A stretch of DNA of 60,000 nucleotides from Owenia fusiformis (taxonomy: Eukaryota; Annelida; Polychaeta; Sabellida; Oweniidae), in NCBI GenBank assembly GCA_903813345.2, contig CAIIXF020000001.1:1490001-1550000 (forward strand), given 5' to 3'. Under the pieces are notes generated by a model. That model had not been told where the DNA came from. It saw only the letters and a list, made by a program, of their open reading frames with translations, and ran no database searches. Positions 43,715 through 57,100 of this stretch are shown one piece after another (position 1 is the stretch's first letter; every line of letters begins with the position of its first letter). The translations under genes and the position numbers were made by a program.

Positions 43715-46700
43715 CTATTTACTTTGTTGATCAAGTCTAGCGTCCAATTTTTTCATTGCGTTGTCCATGAAGAGCGTCATAAAATATTTTGTCTTTTGGA
43801 GTTGGCGTCTGTTCGGTAATTCATCCACAATGTTGTACCTGTAAATATACGTAAGCATAAAGATACACCCCCCTCCATAAGTGATATATGTATCTAGTAT
43901 ATATACACTCCCCTCCATAAGTGATATATGTATCTAGTATATACGAGGGTTGATCATAAAGTTCTCATAATATCTCTCTAATTTCTTTATTTTTCAATAA
44001 TTTTCTATGAAATTTTCACAGAATGTGCAGCATGGAATGGTATATAAATCCAGCAAACAATATTTAGAATAACACAAACATTAAATAAGAAATGGTTGCC
44101 ATAGTAACTTGAAATCAAGGCACCCGGGGCAAATAAAAAAACTAGCTAGAATAGCCCCCATTAACTATGTTTAAATACATAATAAGTTGTCAAATAAGCT
44201 ATCAAACACATTAAATTATCAAATAATATGAGCCCTTGACTGTTGTGAACTATTATAATGGTCATGTGAATTGTGTGATCGCATAATGGATGATTGTTAT
44301 GCTTCATTAGAAGTGACTGTTAGACCCCATGACTGTTTTGTCAAATATCCTGAGGAAAATTGATTTTGCCCCTTTAGTTCATTTCAACATGTACAGACCA
44401 CACACAGGGTGTAATTTTGTTGATATCTTAGCAATATATTTGTTTTAGACCATGTTTAGTCTGACCAGAGGATCTTACAAACTTAACATAACATTTTATC
44501 AGTATGAATTTTATTTTGCTGAATATCTCTGCATCTGTTGCATTCTCTTACTCAGTCATTTCTGATATTTCAGCTTTGAGTGTCAGACTCTGGTATCACA
44601 TCTAACGGAGCATGAAAGCTCCCCCTTTGACATCACACAATTTACACGATCGGTTTATTTAATTGTTAAAGCACTTTACAACATATTCAAGTTAACATTT
44701 TAACGTGTTTGGTAATTCATGAGAGTTTATTATGTATGTAAACATGGTTAATTAAGCTCATTCTCTGAATTTTTTTTTATTTGCCCCGGGTGCCTTGATT
44801 TCCCGCTACTATGGCAACCGTTTCTTATTTAATATTTCTGTTAAACTAAATATTTTTTGCTGAATTAATAAGACATTCTATGCTGTACATTCTGTGAAAA
44901 TTTCATTGGAATATATTGAAAAATAAAGAAATTAGAGAGATATTATGAGAACTTTATGATCAACCCTCGTATATATATATACACTCCCCTCCATAAGTGA
45001 TATATGTATCTAGTATATATATACACTCCCCTTCATTAGTTTGGCAACCAGAAGTCCAATTTTGGATCACTTTTCAAAGCCTGTTTATGTTTGACGATTT
45101 AGGAAAATTCACCTTTTTCATAAATTTTCGAACTATTGCAATTATTAGAAAGAAAAGTAGGATTCAAACATTGAAAGGCTTTGGTATGCTGTCCAATGAA
45201 ATTACCGATTGGCAAAGTTGTGGAGGGGAGTGTACTATTATCTTACCATTGTTTTAATATTTTCTTTAAATGTTTTCTTCTTTTCGGTAACTTGATAAAA
45301 CAATGTTTTGCTTCATTGTACGAGGGGTTATTTAAAAGAAATGGAACTCAGAATGTAATGGAACGTAGAACGGACTCATTGTCATGGTTTTATAAAACAG
45401 TGCGAGGTTTCCAGAATTTAATACACGAGGCGTGTCTAACCATTCGTTCAATACCTCGGACTTAATTAAAGTACCATATTAAAAGGAATAAGATCTCTTA
45501 CTTGACATGTGGATGTTTAATGAGATATTTGCTGTGCGCGAACTCACAAGGTTTTTTCTTCAACAATACCATAGATCCTCCTTTAGGGTTACATCCCCCA
45601 TCCTGCAATTAAATATTATATAAGATGTTCTTCAAGGCTCGATCTTTGGCACCATTTCTTTTCTATGGCGATATTTTATCTAGTATAGTATTTCATTTTT
45701 GTAAACGTTCTATGCTAATCTCCTTGGTTACCTATGTCACATTCTTCCTTCTCAGTCTTGAGATGTCGTGAATTCATGTAAAAGGTTTAGCGATCCAGAT
45801 GATTTCAAAATCAAAACTCTATGAGATACTTTATTTTAGCTTATTTTTCATTATGTGGTCATGAAGCGAGTTACAATAATTTGATTTGTGTTTTACATGT
45901 AGTAATTGGGTCAACATTAAAACAGAGGATGGTGTCTTTTGTTTTATTAATGGATATTAAATGAACTGAAACATATGAGGACCAACACGAGTTTTTTCTG
46001 TTGCCTGGTGTTACTGAATAGAGACCACTGGTAAATGTTTTACAATAGCAACAATAAAGTGGTAACGCTTCACGTTTTTAAAAGAACACGTGCATGATCG
46101 CGAAATATTATGATCTCCAAGAGTACTGTTCCCCTTAATTGTTTACTGTCGCTATTTTCCTTAAAACCTTATATTTAATCGTTGAAGTAAATATTAAAAA
46201 GGAAAGAACCTATCCCTCGAGAACCTCAACACGTCTACGCACATGTTCTCTTTGAAAGAAATGTTTTAACTAACCTCACCAATGACCCTATATTTACCTG
46301 TACGGTGTACCGTTTAAGGCGATGTAGGTGTTTCTGCGGGGACTCTACCTTCTGGTCCCCATCTAATTTCGGTGTAACATTTATGTGGAAATTCTGTAAA
46401 CGTTTTTCAAGATAACTTAGCGTCTTGTCACTTGTCTCCCAATCTTTGAAATCAGGATATGAATCTCCCATAGACGTCCTATAGGTAACATATGCAGAAA
46501 TAAATTTCATTTTGATACGTCGCCATTTGTCCCCGGGTCGATGATCGCCAAATGTGAGAGCGTCTCTTTTTCGCCGGCCCTTTGATCGGTCAAGTACATC
46601 CGTAATTCGTTGGTCTCTTTGTTCAGTACTATGTGAATGAATTCCTTTTATTTTTTCTGTTGTTGCTTTTTTAACTTCACATTTCACAACAGCGCCACCT

Positions 46701-49700
46701 ACACTCTCTTTAGTTTTAGTACTTTCAGGTTGGATTTGAGATGATTTTAGAATTGAAGCTTGTCTTTCATTTTGTTTTGAATTCTTACTCATATCACTTC
46801 TTGACATTTTCAACTGAGCAGGATTAGATTCACTGGGTTGAGCATCACTGTCACGAAATCGCACGTGTTTTTCACGTGTTTCTGATGTCTCTACTTTTTG
46901 TTCATTTATCCAAAATGCTTCTTCTCTTCCTGTGCTTGGTATATTAGCATTGGATGTTCCACCTTCTACGGGAGTACCCGTTGTAGTTTCAAGTTCATCA
47001 TTTTCCATAGGTTTAGTATGTGTCGTTGTTGCGTAAGTATTTAAAGATGGACGCGTTGGGACGTATTTTTTCCGCCAAACATTACTCGCGCCATTGATTG
47101 CTCCCATCAGCCGCTTGGCCACTTCGCTCTCAGCGGCCTTTTCAGTGGTGAATTGTTTCTTCAATACATCACTGAGTTCTCTCCGAGACCGTGGCTTCCT
47201 ATCCAAGATCTTTTTTCGTTCCTTTAATTTTTCTCTCTCGATGAATATTTTAGTCACTTCGCCGCGTTCTACCTTTCGCTGCATCAACTGTGTTCTCTCC
47301 CTTGCCTTCTCTCGCATTTGTTCAAGAAGATAAATCGAATCCGGGTTGACAGGATCAACTAATGTCGTCCTTCCTTCTTTGAAACTTTTGATCAAATACC
47401 GATCTAGTAGGTCCTTTGATGGCATATCTTTGGACATTTTAAATGGTGGTAGTTGGCTTGATGGAGGCCTGGGCACGTATGTCATTGTGAATAACAACCG
47501 ATTCATCAAAGGACAAGAAAGATTTCTTTCTCGCAGTGAACTTATTCTCGTCATAAGTTTACTCTCGACTAAAAGCCTTATCACTTCACCTATCCCATAA
47601 TCCTTTCTGTTTAGCAGACGATCAGCATTCTCTGGATTTAAAACATACGTCTCCACTTGCGATAAACAAACTGCAGTCTGGAAATGGGTATTGAGACCAC
47701 ATACCAACTCAACATCCCCCATAATCTCACCAGGCTCTACACTGCACAACCCAACATATTTCTGAGACATCGGCTTCTCTGGAGGACGCCTCGTTGCCAG
47801 GACTGCCCCGACAGTCTTAGTTTTATCGACAAAGTGAATGCCTTCAGCTAGTTCTTCCTCTTGTTTAATAGCATCCTCCAGTATGTAAGGATATTGTATC
47901 TCATGTTGACTGGCATCAAATAACAGCTCTGCATGTCCCCTAAAATAGTCGGTTATAAGTGCATGTAACAAGGCTTAGAGGCGGGCTCAGAGGCTAGAAA
48001 TGAATAACACTATTAATCTATTAATCGACAGATGTATCTTAAGTTTACGTCTATGTTTTTTTCGAGGCACAACATGCATTGTTCATCTTCACTTTATTTC
48101 AATTTATTAAAGAAGTATACTATGTTGAATACCTAAAGAGGAACCTGACTCCAGAAAAGGGCTGTCCTTGTTTGTTGATACAGTTATCGTAGAGGAAACT
48201 CTCCTTTGTGAGGCTCATCTCCAGCTGCTTTCTCAGTTTTATACTCCATCTGCTGAAAATCGGGTGCGTCTCTACAAACTCACGCTTCTCTTGAAATTCT
48301 CGTTGTTGGAATGCCTGAAATATATGCACATTAAACAATTACAGTAAAACATGTCTGATCCGAACGCTATCTAATCAGGACAGGCAAAAAGTGTTCGGAT
48401 TAGCATGTGTTTTTATTATGTGAGTCTATGGGCCGGGACTGACCATGAGAAAGTCGTCACATTGGGAGGCGGTCTGATTAGATAGATGTTAGGATATAAA
48501 GGTTTTACTGTTAAATTATTTTAATCCGTGTTCTCTTTGTTCTACTGACATTCTGATAAATCTAGTTTTTTGACTGTATACCGTTTTCAGTGTTCCTTTA
48601 TATGTTATGTTCGATTTTAATTCTTTTTGAACGAATTGGCAGAAATGATTATACTACCTTCAATGTCCCTTCATATAGTGTTTTATCAATGACTAGAAAG
48701 TCAGCGTCCTCGTCTGCTATAACTGTGGCGTTTCTCTCATCTATCTCATCTGTGGATATGAGTGCCAGCTCACCAAAACTATCACCAGTGCCTGAAAAAA
48801 GAATGCATCAAATTCATTAATTTTGTTAAAATAGAGAACGGTGTACAATAAAGCAGCAACTACCACAAGGCCTTTCAAAACGTGAATCTATTCTAGTCAC
48901 TGTTCCACAACTAGTTACATTGACGGAACGTCAATGTAACAAAATGGATGAACTTCCTGAATACGAATTTTTGTTTTCTCGATTTAAACTTACGTATAAG
49001 TCACATTGCGGACTATCATTTGGCACAATGTTAAACAACATAGTTTAGCTTTGAGAAATGCTCTTGGTTTGGAATTTGATTTGAAATAAAGTTTAAATTT
49101 ATGCATTTAGACCATCGCTTTAAATCGAGAAAACAAAAAAATCATAACCAGGAAGTTCATTGACGTTCCGTTAAAGTAACTAGTGCTAGTGCTAGTTCTG
49201 AGATACAAGCCGTAACAAAATAAATATCAGCGTTTGGAAAACATATTTATAACATTTGAACGAACGTACCAAAATGGACTATGAATTTGCCGTATTCGTT
49301 CCTCTTTCTTTTGCGTCTAGACTTTATCACAGGTTTGTGATCATCTCCATCATTATCAAGTACGTCCACTATTCCCAAATCGTCCTCAATTTTAGAATCG
49401 ATATAGACAGAAACCGTCCCGCTAACAATAATGTAGAAACTGCAAAAATGGTTTACCATTGCAAGGCTTAAAAATATATTTAGCTACAATTTAAGTTTTT
49501 AAAAAGCATGAAAATTGTAGAAAGGTCCGTGATAAAACTAGACTATACTGAAGATCAACTAATAAATGCCATAAAACATAATCAAAATAATTTACCATAA
49601 GATATATTTAGCTATTGGTTTATGCTACGAATTTGAATAATTCAGTGTAATTTAAAAACACTATACACATTAATAAATGACATACCAATCTCCCGTTTCT

Positions 49701-51320
49701 CCTTGTTGAATGATGACGTCATCTGGACTTGCATGCTTATGTTGACATTTCTTAATAATCACTGACAGGACATCTGCGTGACAAAAATCAAACGGATTTT
49801 TATTGAATACAATAGTACTTATAAAACTGCTATTAAAGAATGTAAGATTTCAAAAGCAATCATGAAAAATCAATTATTACGATTCTAAATTAACCTTTTC
49901 CGGATACCTTATCATTGAAGATCTCATGTAATATAAAAACATGTAAATTTAAGTCAATCCATGGGTTGTGACCTAAATTAATATTGAAAAGAGAGAGGGA
50001 CGTCACTTTCTCTCATAGTTAGAACTAATCTTGCTTCAAGCCCCAAAGAAACATTAGAGACTGGATGCAAGACTACATGATATTTGAATCCTAAAAATCA
50101 GAACAATTGCAAAAACATGATATTTCAAGAAATAGGCATGACAAAGAATGATGCGAGTAAAATATTGTTACACGTCGCACGAAACTGGGGACAATTAGAG
50201 TAACATTATGGCGTCAAAATACCAAACAATACAATGGGCAGTATAGGGCGCAATCAGCATTATAACGTCAAAAACGACAAGCGTTACATTTTGTCAATTT
50301 TAGTCAACCTAGAAATAAGATGCTTTATTCTTATTCAATCCTGGTAAAATTCACAGAGCAACAAAATCTCGAGGACAATATTTCTAAAATGTTTTTGATT
50401 TTTGAAAAACGGTCAGGAAATCCACTCGGGGCGTTAGCAAAAATTGATATGTATGGGATTTGTGGTAAAAAATCGATGCGTTACATTTTTTCAAGTCTCT
50501 AAAAGCAACTCTTATTTTCTTATTATTTGAAGAATAAAGAAATCGGTTATTGTTTTGTAAATTTCGCCATGACAATATTGTGCAGTTAAATTCTTTTTGA
50601 AATCAGACCTAAATTAGGAGGTTAAATAAAGGTAAACTTATTGCCAGTCTCCTTCGTCTTCAAAACCTTACACAATTTTGAAAATTTTACAAGCGTTCAT
50701 ATAAGACGATTTGAACTTTAGCCGCTAGGCAATTGTGACGTCATAAAAGCACATGTTTCAATGAATAAAATGTGAAATTTTAGTAAAATTCTGATCAGTA
50801 TTTCAAAAGTTATCCCGAATTCAACGAACCGTGTAAGCATGGAATGTTACGTCTTACAGCGTATTTGACGATGTCGGAGTACATTTAACTTTAAAAATAT
50901 GGTAGATCTCATCAAACTTTTCAAGGAAAAATGATTTCAGTGAAATGCGAATAAAAAACACTTCAAAATGATATATAATGCACATAGTTAGCTTTTTAAA
51001 TAAGGCAGATATTAACGCTTGAAGCTGAGATTAGCCCGTATTTCCCGAATTGTCCCCAGGTCCGTGTACGTCATATGTACGATTTTTTTACAATAACTCA
51101 GTGTTCATCTCGTCCTTTCCTTATCCTTTTAAAATGAAACAAAAAAACAGCTCGTTTATTTCTATACAGCAAATCGTGTTATATTTTTAATTGCTTTACC
51201 TGGATGCAAATCCTTTAAAATGTTACTCTTTTTTCGTAACCATGGTAACACATCAGCTATTTGTGAAGAGCTTCTGTTCTCTGGCTTTTTAATAATCAAA
51301 TCTATTATTTTCTCAAACAT
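43715..51320 (-). CDS. CNBD2: Cyclic-nucleotide-binding domain protein (CNBD2-like), 853 aa
   Basis: Eight minus-strand exons: 51320..51200, 49773..49686, 49439..49270, 48791..48658, 48314..48133, 47939..46298, 45602..45502, 43838..43715. All junctions are GT-AG with matching phases; total 2,562 nt, ending TAG. The first CNBD (about residues 41-171) has DVIIQQGETGDC then FYIIVSGTVSVYI, and a phosphate-binding cassette GDSFGELALI with E134 (ribose hydroxyl) and R146 in ERNATV (phosphate), so it looks able to bind cAMP or cGMP. A basic insert (KSRRKRKRNEYGK) interrupts its beta-roll. A second, degenerate CNBD-like fold (EPGEIMGDVELVC) lacks the Arg. A long charged, helical and disordered region follows. 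There is no kinase or membrane domain. In mammals CNBD2 (CRIS) is a cAMP-binding sperm protein; the same role here is inference. Family assignment is good; orthology to CNBD2 is likely but not proven. Confidence 0.85.
43860..45040. repeat. ~41-bp minisatellite split by a transposon
   Basis: Copies of a unit with CTCCATAAGTGATATATGTA and TCTAGTATATA lie on both sides of the mariner-type element (about 43864-43943 and 44970-45025). The element therefore inserted into a pre-existing tandem repeat in intron 7 of the CNBD gene. Confidence 0.8.
43944..44969. mobile_element. 1,026-bp mariner-like element with ~200-bp terminal inverted repeats
   Basis: Ends CGAGGGTTGATCATAAAGTT and the inverse, with arms that stay similar to CACCCGGGGCAAATAAAAAA at about 44140 and 44770. 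TA flanks both ends. The interior (about 600 bp) shows no transposase frame, so it is a deleted, non-autonomous copy. Confidence 0.88.
46298..47939 (-). CDS. CNBD2: CNBD gene large exon (degenerate second CNBD and charged C-terminal region)
   Basis: 1,642-nt exon, phase 2 in, phase 0 out. The acceptor TTTTAG at 47940-47945 was chosen because the upstream TTTCTAG gives a stop. Encodes GHAELLFDASQ, the degenerate CNBD, NPDSIYLLEQMREKARERTQ, a Lys/Arg-rich coiled region (KIFIEREKLKERKKILDRKP), and a Ser/Thr/Glu-rich disordered part. Reading past the donor would end in an unrelated short tail. Confidence 0.88.
48342..48510. mobile_element. 169-bp MITE in a CNBD intron
   Basis: Terminal CAGTAAAAC and inverted GTTTTACTG with subterminal pairs GATCCGAACGCTATCTAATC / GATTAGATAGATGTT. 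The end sequence resembles pogo/Tigger-type termini. Between exons 4 and 5. Confidence 0.7.
48911..49183. mobile_element. 273-bp MITE in a CNBD intron
   Basis: Inverted ends CTAGTTAC...ACGGAACGTCAATG and the mirror, continuing to GTTTTCTCGATTTAAA about 75 bp in. Each end also carries an internal GACGTTCCGT palindrome. Between exons 3 and 4. Confidence 0.8.
50160..51077. mobile_element. Possible ~915-bp element in CNBD intron 1
   Basis: TACACGTCGCACGAAACTGG followed by GGACAATT at the left resembles the inverse of AATTGTCCCCAGGTCCGTGT at the right. Only about 28 bp match, with several differences, so this is tentative. The interior is non-coding. Confidence 0.35.
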
Positions 51321-54188
51321 ACTTATTCCAAACTTGAGTTTAGTTTCTATCTAACTGACCAGTTAGTTGGTATTAGTATATATTGCTTTGTTACAATTCA
51401 AGTTTCAATTTCAATTGAGCGTATTTGTTTAATGAATGGGGGCGATTGTTAATTGTTTGTTTCGAAAAGCGCCTAAAGAACAGGAAACGTAACCATGGCA
51501 ACTGTCCACTAGTAGCTGGTTGATTTGATATTTTAGGTGACTTTTACATGAAACTCAAATAAACCGTGTTAGGGTGAATGAGACTATTTTATCACGATAG
51601 TTAAAAATGATCAACGCGACCATTTATGGAATATTATCTTTGGCAAAAATAAAGATGAATGGCTGCGTAGGCTGCACAACTTAACAACACTTTGGTTTGC
51701 AAAGTTACCCAATGTAATAAATCCAGTCGTTTGTTTATGTAGTATGTGAACATAATTATGTACGCACATTTAAGTTTGCATAAACATTCACAGGCGTAAA
51801 CAACGAACGCCTTAATGTATTCATACCTGTTCGACCCCCCCCCCCCCCCTTATGATGTGCTGTTTGAACCTTTTATATATAGGCCTATTTGGGGTAATAG
51901 ACAAGAGCAGCTGAGACAGGTGAACACTACGAAGTCTAATTGAATCTCTAATCAGCAATTCAATGACCAGGAAATTGTAAATTCTTAGGTGTGAAGTAGG
52001 TTTGTATCATAATTGTATAACATCAGATTAATATATATATATTAAGCTTGGAGACGTTCCTTAGTTGACATTATATATGATGTCATCATTTTAATTATTA
52101 GACTTAGCTGTCACATTTTCGAATGCTTGTCTGTCGGCAGGCATGCTGAGTGTATCTATTAAGAAGCTGTGTCAAATGAATGATTATACACTGTTTCTTT
52201 GAACAAAGATATTTTCTCAATAAGAAATGGATTTCCCCAAAATATCTTAAATAGACTTTCATGAGCTTAAATATCGCTTAAATATCTAAATAGCATTATT
52301 CAATCTTATTAAATTTTCTCAGAAAGAATTAATAGTTTAAGTTTGATGAATTAATCATCCTAAAACAATCGCTCATTTGAACGTTGAAATCAAGGTATTC
52401 GGCCAAAACTTTTCAAAAAATTAGTGCTGTCATTAATTTGTCTTTGAAACTTTGAAAGACACAATAACATTAGAAACCATGTCGTGTGGTATTAACAGAA
52501 GGCCTTCTTTTGGTAAGTGTTTCAGGTAGAAGCGACATCGTCATTACAGGTACAATCAAACTATAAAGTCTTGGAATACATCTGTTCAGGTATTATTATG
52601 ATGTCCAATACACATCAGAACAATCGTATAGATTTATGCAAATAAAAGAAATTGCTCTTGGCAGTAAACCAAATGTGTGATAAATGTTATGAAATAATTA
52701 TATGCACAAAAAGCCTTTCTAAAACCAGTTTTAAGTGTATACGAATATTTTATAGAAATATCAATCAATATTTGCAAATGTGGGAAAATAACTAAGATTC
52801 GGATATATGTCTATTTGTTTATGAGTTATATATAAACTATTATATACATGTAGAACATTATATAGAACAATTTCATCCTCACTGACTGATGGTATACCCT
52901 TAATAAATTGCAAATTGTAATTAGCATGTAAGAAGCGTTGACGTATTGAAATGAAGATATGTAAGCACACGATTATAATCACGTGATGAGATATATTGAG
53001 GCCTTTACAAATCAAATATCCGTTTCGCGACGCCTGTTCTTTCATACTAAAACATTGTCAAGTTTTTCTTTTGCGTCCTTTATCTATTGATTTTATATGA
53101 CCTGGATGATAGGTTATTCAGATGTGTATTTTAGCCATTTTAGATAAAATAAAACAGCCTGGTTTCACCTGGGTATTCTACCAAAAGATTCTGCTTTGGA
53201 GTTAAACAAACATTTAATCTCTATGAGTCTAATTGATGTATTTAATATCACCCAGTCAAGAATTCCAGTGGAGGCCAACAATTATATATTTAGAGCTTGT
53301 CAATTTCAGGGACTTCCGTTTCCCCTCAATTTCGCTCAAGTATTTTCAAATGTCAGAAGCATCGTGAACCAAGGAGCGCACTTTGTCGAAAGCTGATTAG
53401 ACTAGAATTGAATAATATATAAGATCGTTTTGTTCAGATTGGATTGAATTTTTTTCCAAAATTGATATTGCCGCTATGTAAAGGAATCATTGTTAGATAA
53501 GAGATAGCAAATATCCTTCTTTTGGACCATTGAGGGATAGAAAATACGACGTTTACCCATCGTAGCTTATTGTGTAGTCGTTAGGTGGACAACGATAAAT
53601 GGTATTTCCTATTTCAAAAATTGTTAGATTTGTTAGAGGAGGGTAGAAAATCAACACATCAAATCAATTAAATACTAGGTAAGTATGATTTAGTTGCTAA
53701 TCTGAAAATGTAATTAAATTATGATCATACAACTATTTTTAGGAAGGGCCTGAAATTTCAATTTTTTCAATTTTACTTAAGAGAATACATAGAAATTTAA
53801 AACTACGATAGAATAACTTGAATCGACATTAAAGCTATTTTAATACAACATTTTTTAGAAAAGGGCAACATTAGAAAACATGAAAAACATAACCTCTGCT
53901 TTATTCAATGTTATTATTTGCGCATTTTGGTTGAAAGTGTGACATTTTTGTTGATGTTACACTTTCATTAACTTTTTGTTAAATTACAGATTTGGAAAGT
54001 TTTTATAAACTGTTTACACGTACCGTACGCGTATGTGTATGAAAACACCATACGCAGATACTGTACATGTAGGTCCAAAACTTGTACCACTTGGACTTTT
54101 GCGGAGTGTATTTATTAACGTATACTTCATACAGGTCTGACGGACAGGTCCATACAAGATAATAATCATAAGGGACACATTTTTACAG
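51321..54188. other. Divergent intergenic region between the CNBD gene and HDC
   Basis: About 2.9 kb separating the two start codons, transcribed away from each other. AT-rich with a C15 run at 51835. No TATA box or other core promoter element is convincing. The decarboxylase probably has a 5' UTR exon here, because its coding exon 1 is preceded by TTTTTACAG. Confidence 0.35.
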
Positions 54189-54198
54189 ATAATACACC

Positions 54199-57100
54199 AT
54201 GGACGCTTCGGAATTCCGCAAACGAGGTCGGGAGATGGTGGACTATATTGCAGACTATATGGAGACAATTGATAAGAGACGAGTAACCCCTGATGTACAG
54301 CCTGGGTATCTTAGGAAGATGTTGGACTCAAGGGCGCCTAAGAAGGGAGAGGAATGGGAGCAGATAATAAAAGATGTTGAGAAAACTATCATGCCAGGGG
54401 TAAATGTGAATTAGTGAATTCATACAAAATAATCTAAACGACTCTTAAGTTCTTCAAGAGTGCGTTAACTATTTTGTTTCGTAGACTTGAGACAGTTCCC
54501 TTGTGTAGAAATTACACATTTGCTAACAAGTCAAAAATTTTCAACATGTCTGTTTTGTTTACATATTACTTTCTTTTAGCTAAAAAGACTTTATATCGTT
54601 ACATTACTGCGATCATGAGCATTTCAATTCAAGCTTGTTTACAGGTGACACATTGGCAGCACCCCAGGTTCCACGCTTACTTCCCAGCCGGCAACTCTTA
54701 CCCCTCAATTCTCGGAGACATGCTCTCCGATGCCATAGGATGTGTCGGCTTCTCTTGGGTGAGTGATTCAATTCAGAATAGATACAGAAAAGAACATTTT
54801 TGCAGAAATACAAATGAGTACTTAACCGCATAACATTTTTGCGGAAATACAAATTAGTACTTAACCGCATTTCCCTGTTTTTTCTGGCAATATAAAAATA
54901 AAACGTGTTCTTCAGACTCGTTTGCTCAAAAAAGCTTCTTCAACAAAAGCGTTTGATTTATACTAGCCTCTAGCTTTAGGGTACTCTAGCCTAGTTTTTA
55001 AAATGACCGGGTGGATTACTTTGCCAACTGTTCATTGAGGACTTATTCATACTAATTTGACTTGAATCATACAAAAATAGAATAAAAAACGAGATGTACG
55101 AGACAATCTATTCTTTTATAACCAACTACTGAGCACTCGAAAATGTTTTCATCATTTGCTATGAATACCTAACAAGAGGATAATTCGACAAATGAATGGA
55201 ATGTACTAAAATCACTGGTGTTAATGAAACGTATGAATCGACACGAACTCAGGCCCTGTTTAATCTCGCTATAGAATCGTCATGAAAATTAGAAATGATT
55301 TACAATGCAGAACAATAAAGATTTCCTAGGAGTTTGCAAATATGTGGAAATAATTAACGATCTATGTGAAGCGTTTATCAATTGTAATCTTCTCGAGTTT
55401 TATTGATGTCTGAATCTTTGCCGAGCATATGATTCTTATGTGAATCCCATTCAATCACTAATGACTAATGGTCTTAAGAAACTACATACGTCAGCTGCGT
55501 CAGCTGCATACTTTTACGTAGGTCTACGTATCTAATATATCGTCACCAAAATGTGTTATCTAAGTTCAGTTTCATCTCTTTAGAACGTTCACGTCTGACT
55601 TCTTTCATTTGCATCGTTAGGAATTTCTATAAATGCACAAATGGCATCGCACCCCCTTACCCCCCCCCCCCCCCCGTGACCACGCCTTTGGATATTGTCA
55701 ACATTTGAGATAATTTTTTTAAATTCGAACTGCCAGTCTTTGCTATTTTCGCGCTTTCACCTTCAAGAAATGATATTCAATAATCATGCATAATAGTAAA
55801 TTAACGAGTCTGAATTATTTGATGATGTAAAAAATTCAATTTTCAATTCAGGCTGCAAGTCCTGCGTGTACAGAGTTGGAGACCATAGTTCTGGACTGGC
55901 TTGGCAAGATGATCGGTTTACCACAGATTTTTATGCATGATAGCGGCCTTGGCGGCGGAGTAATACAAGGCTCTGCGAGTGAGTGTATCCTCGTCACAGT
56001 ACTTGCCGCAAGACACCAAGCAATAAGGGAGCTGAAAAATAGATTTCCTTTCGTGGAAGATGGAGTTCTTTTGTCTAAACTTGTGGGATACTGCTCTAAA
56101 ATTGTAAGTTTGTTACTTAATTTGAAAAATCATATAACAATTATTCCGCAATTATTAGAATCAAATAACGATTTCTACACACTCTTCCTTCCTCAATACC
56201 TCTAGCTCTGTCGGATGTATGAGCTTAAGAATGTAATTAAAGCTGAAAATGTTATCCATGGCTTTACTTCTTGACTTGCAGGCACATTCCTCTGTTGAGA
56301 AGGCAGGTATGATCGGTTTTGTAAAAATGCGCTTTTTGGACGTGGATGACAACTACTCGATGCGTGGCTACACACTGGCAAATGCCATAGAGGTAGGTTT
56401 CCCGATTATGTGTCAACTGATAAGGTGTTAAAACTACCAACTGCATCTTTTAAGATTGCGCTTTACTGCCAAAGATTTGAAATACCCTTTTTTGGACCAA
56501 GAATGAACCAGCTGATGATGTAGAAACAATTGATTAGAATCCATATCTTCATCCACCCCACGTACATTGGTACGGCACATATGTGTAAATCACAGCAGAG
56601 ATGTTTTTCAAGTATAGATGTACGCAGATAGATGCACGCAGAGGTCTATTCCCGGGCCTCGAGTTATGGCGTTGGACATCCTTGATATCAATATGCCAAA
56701 TTATGACGTTTTCTTTTACTTACAGGAAGATAGAAAATTAGGTCTTATTCCATTTTACGTGTGCTGTACTCTTGGCACTACTGCGTGTTGTTCCTTTGAC
56801 AATCTAAATGAAATCGCTCACGTGACCGAACGTGAAAACATCTACCTTCACGTAGACGCAGCATACGCGGGCAGTGCCTTTATCTGCCCTGAGTTTCAGC
56901 ACTATATGAAAGGCATAGAGGTATGTTCAAAGTCTTACGCTCATTTCATGTTCCACTTATGTTCTGGCATACATTTTAAACATATATTTAAGCTATATCC
57001 ATAAAAACACCCATCGTTATCTTAATCATATACGGGACAGTTATCCAGTTTATTCCGGATCGAATATGAAATACGTATATTTCCAGAAAGATTTCTTCGA

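Noticed and set aside
47094-47600. Plus-strand open frames in the CNBD exon
   Set aside because: Shadows of the charged coding sequence on the minus strand.
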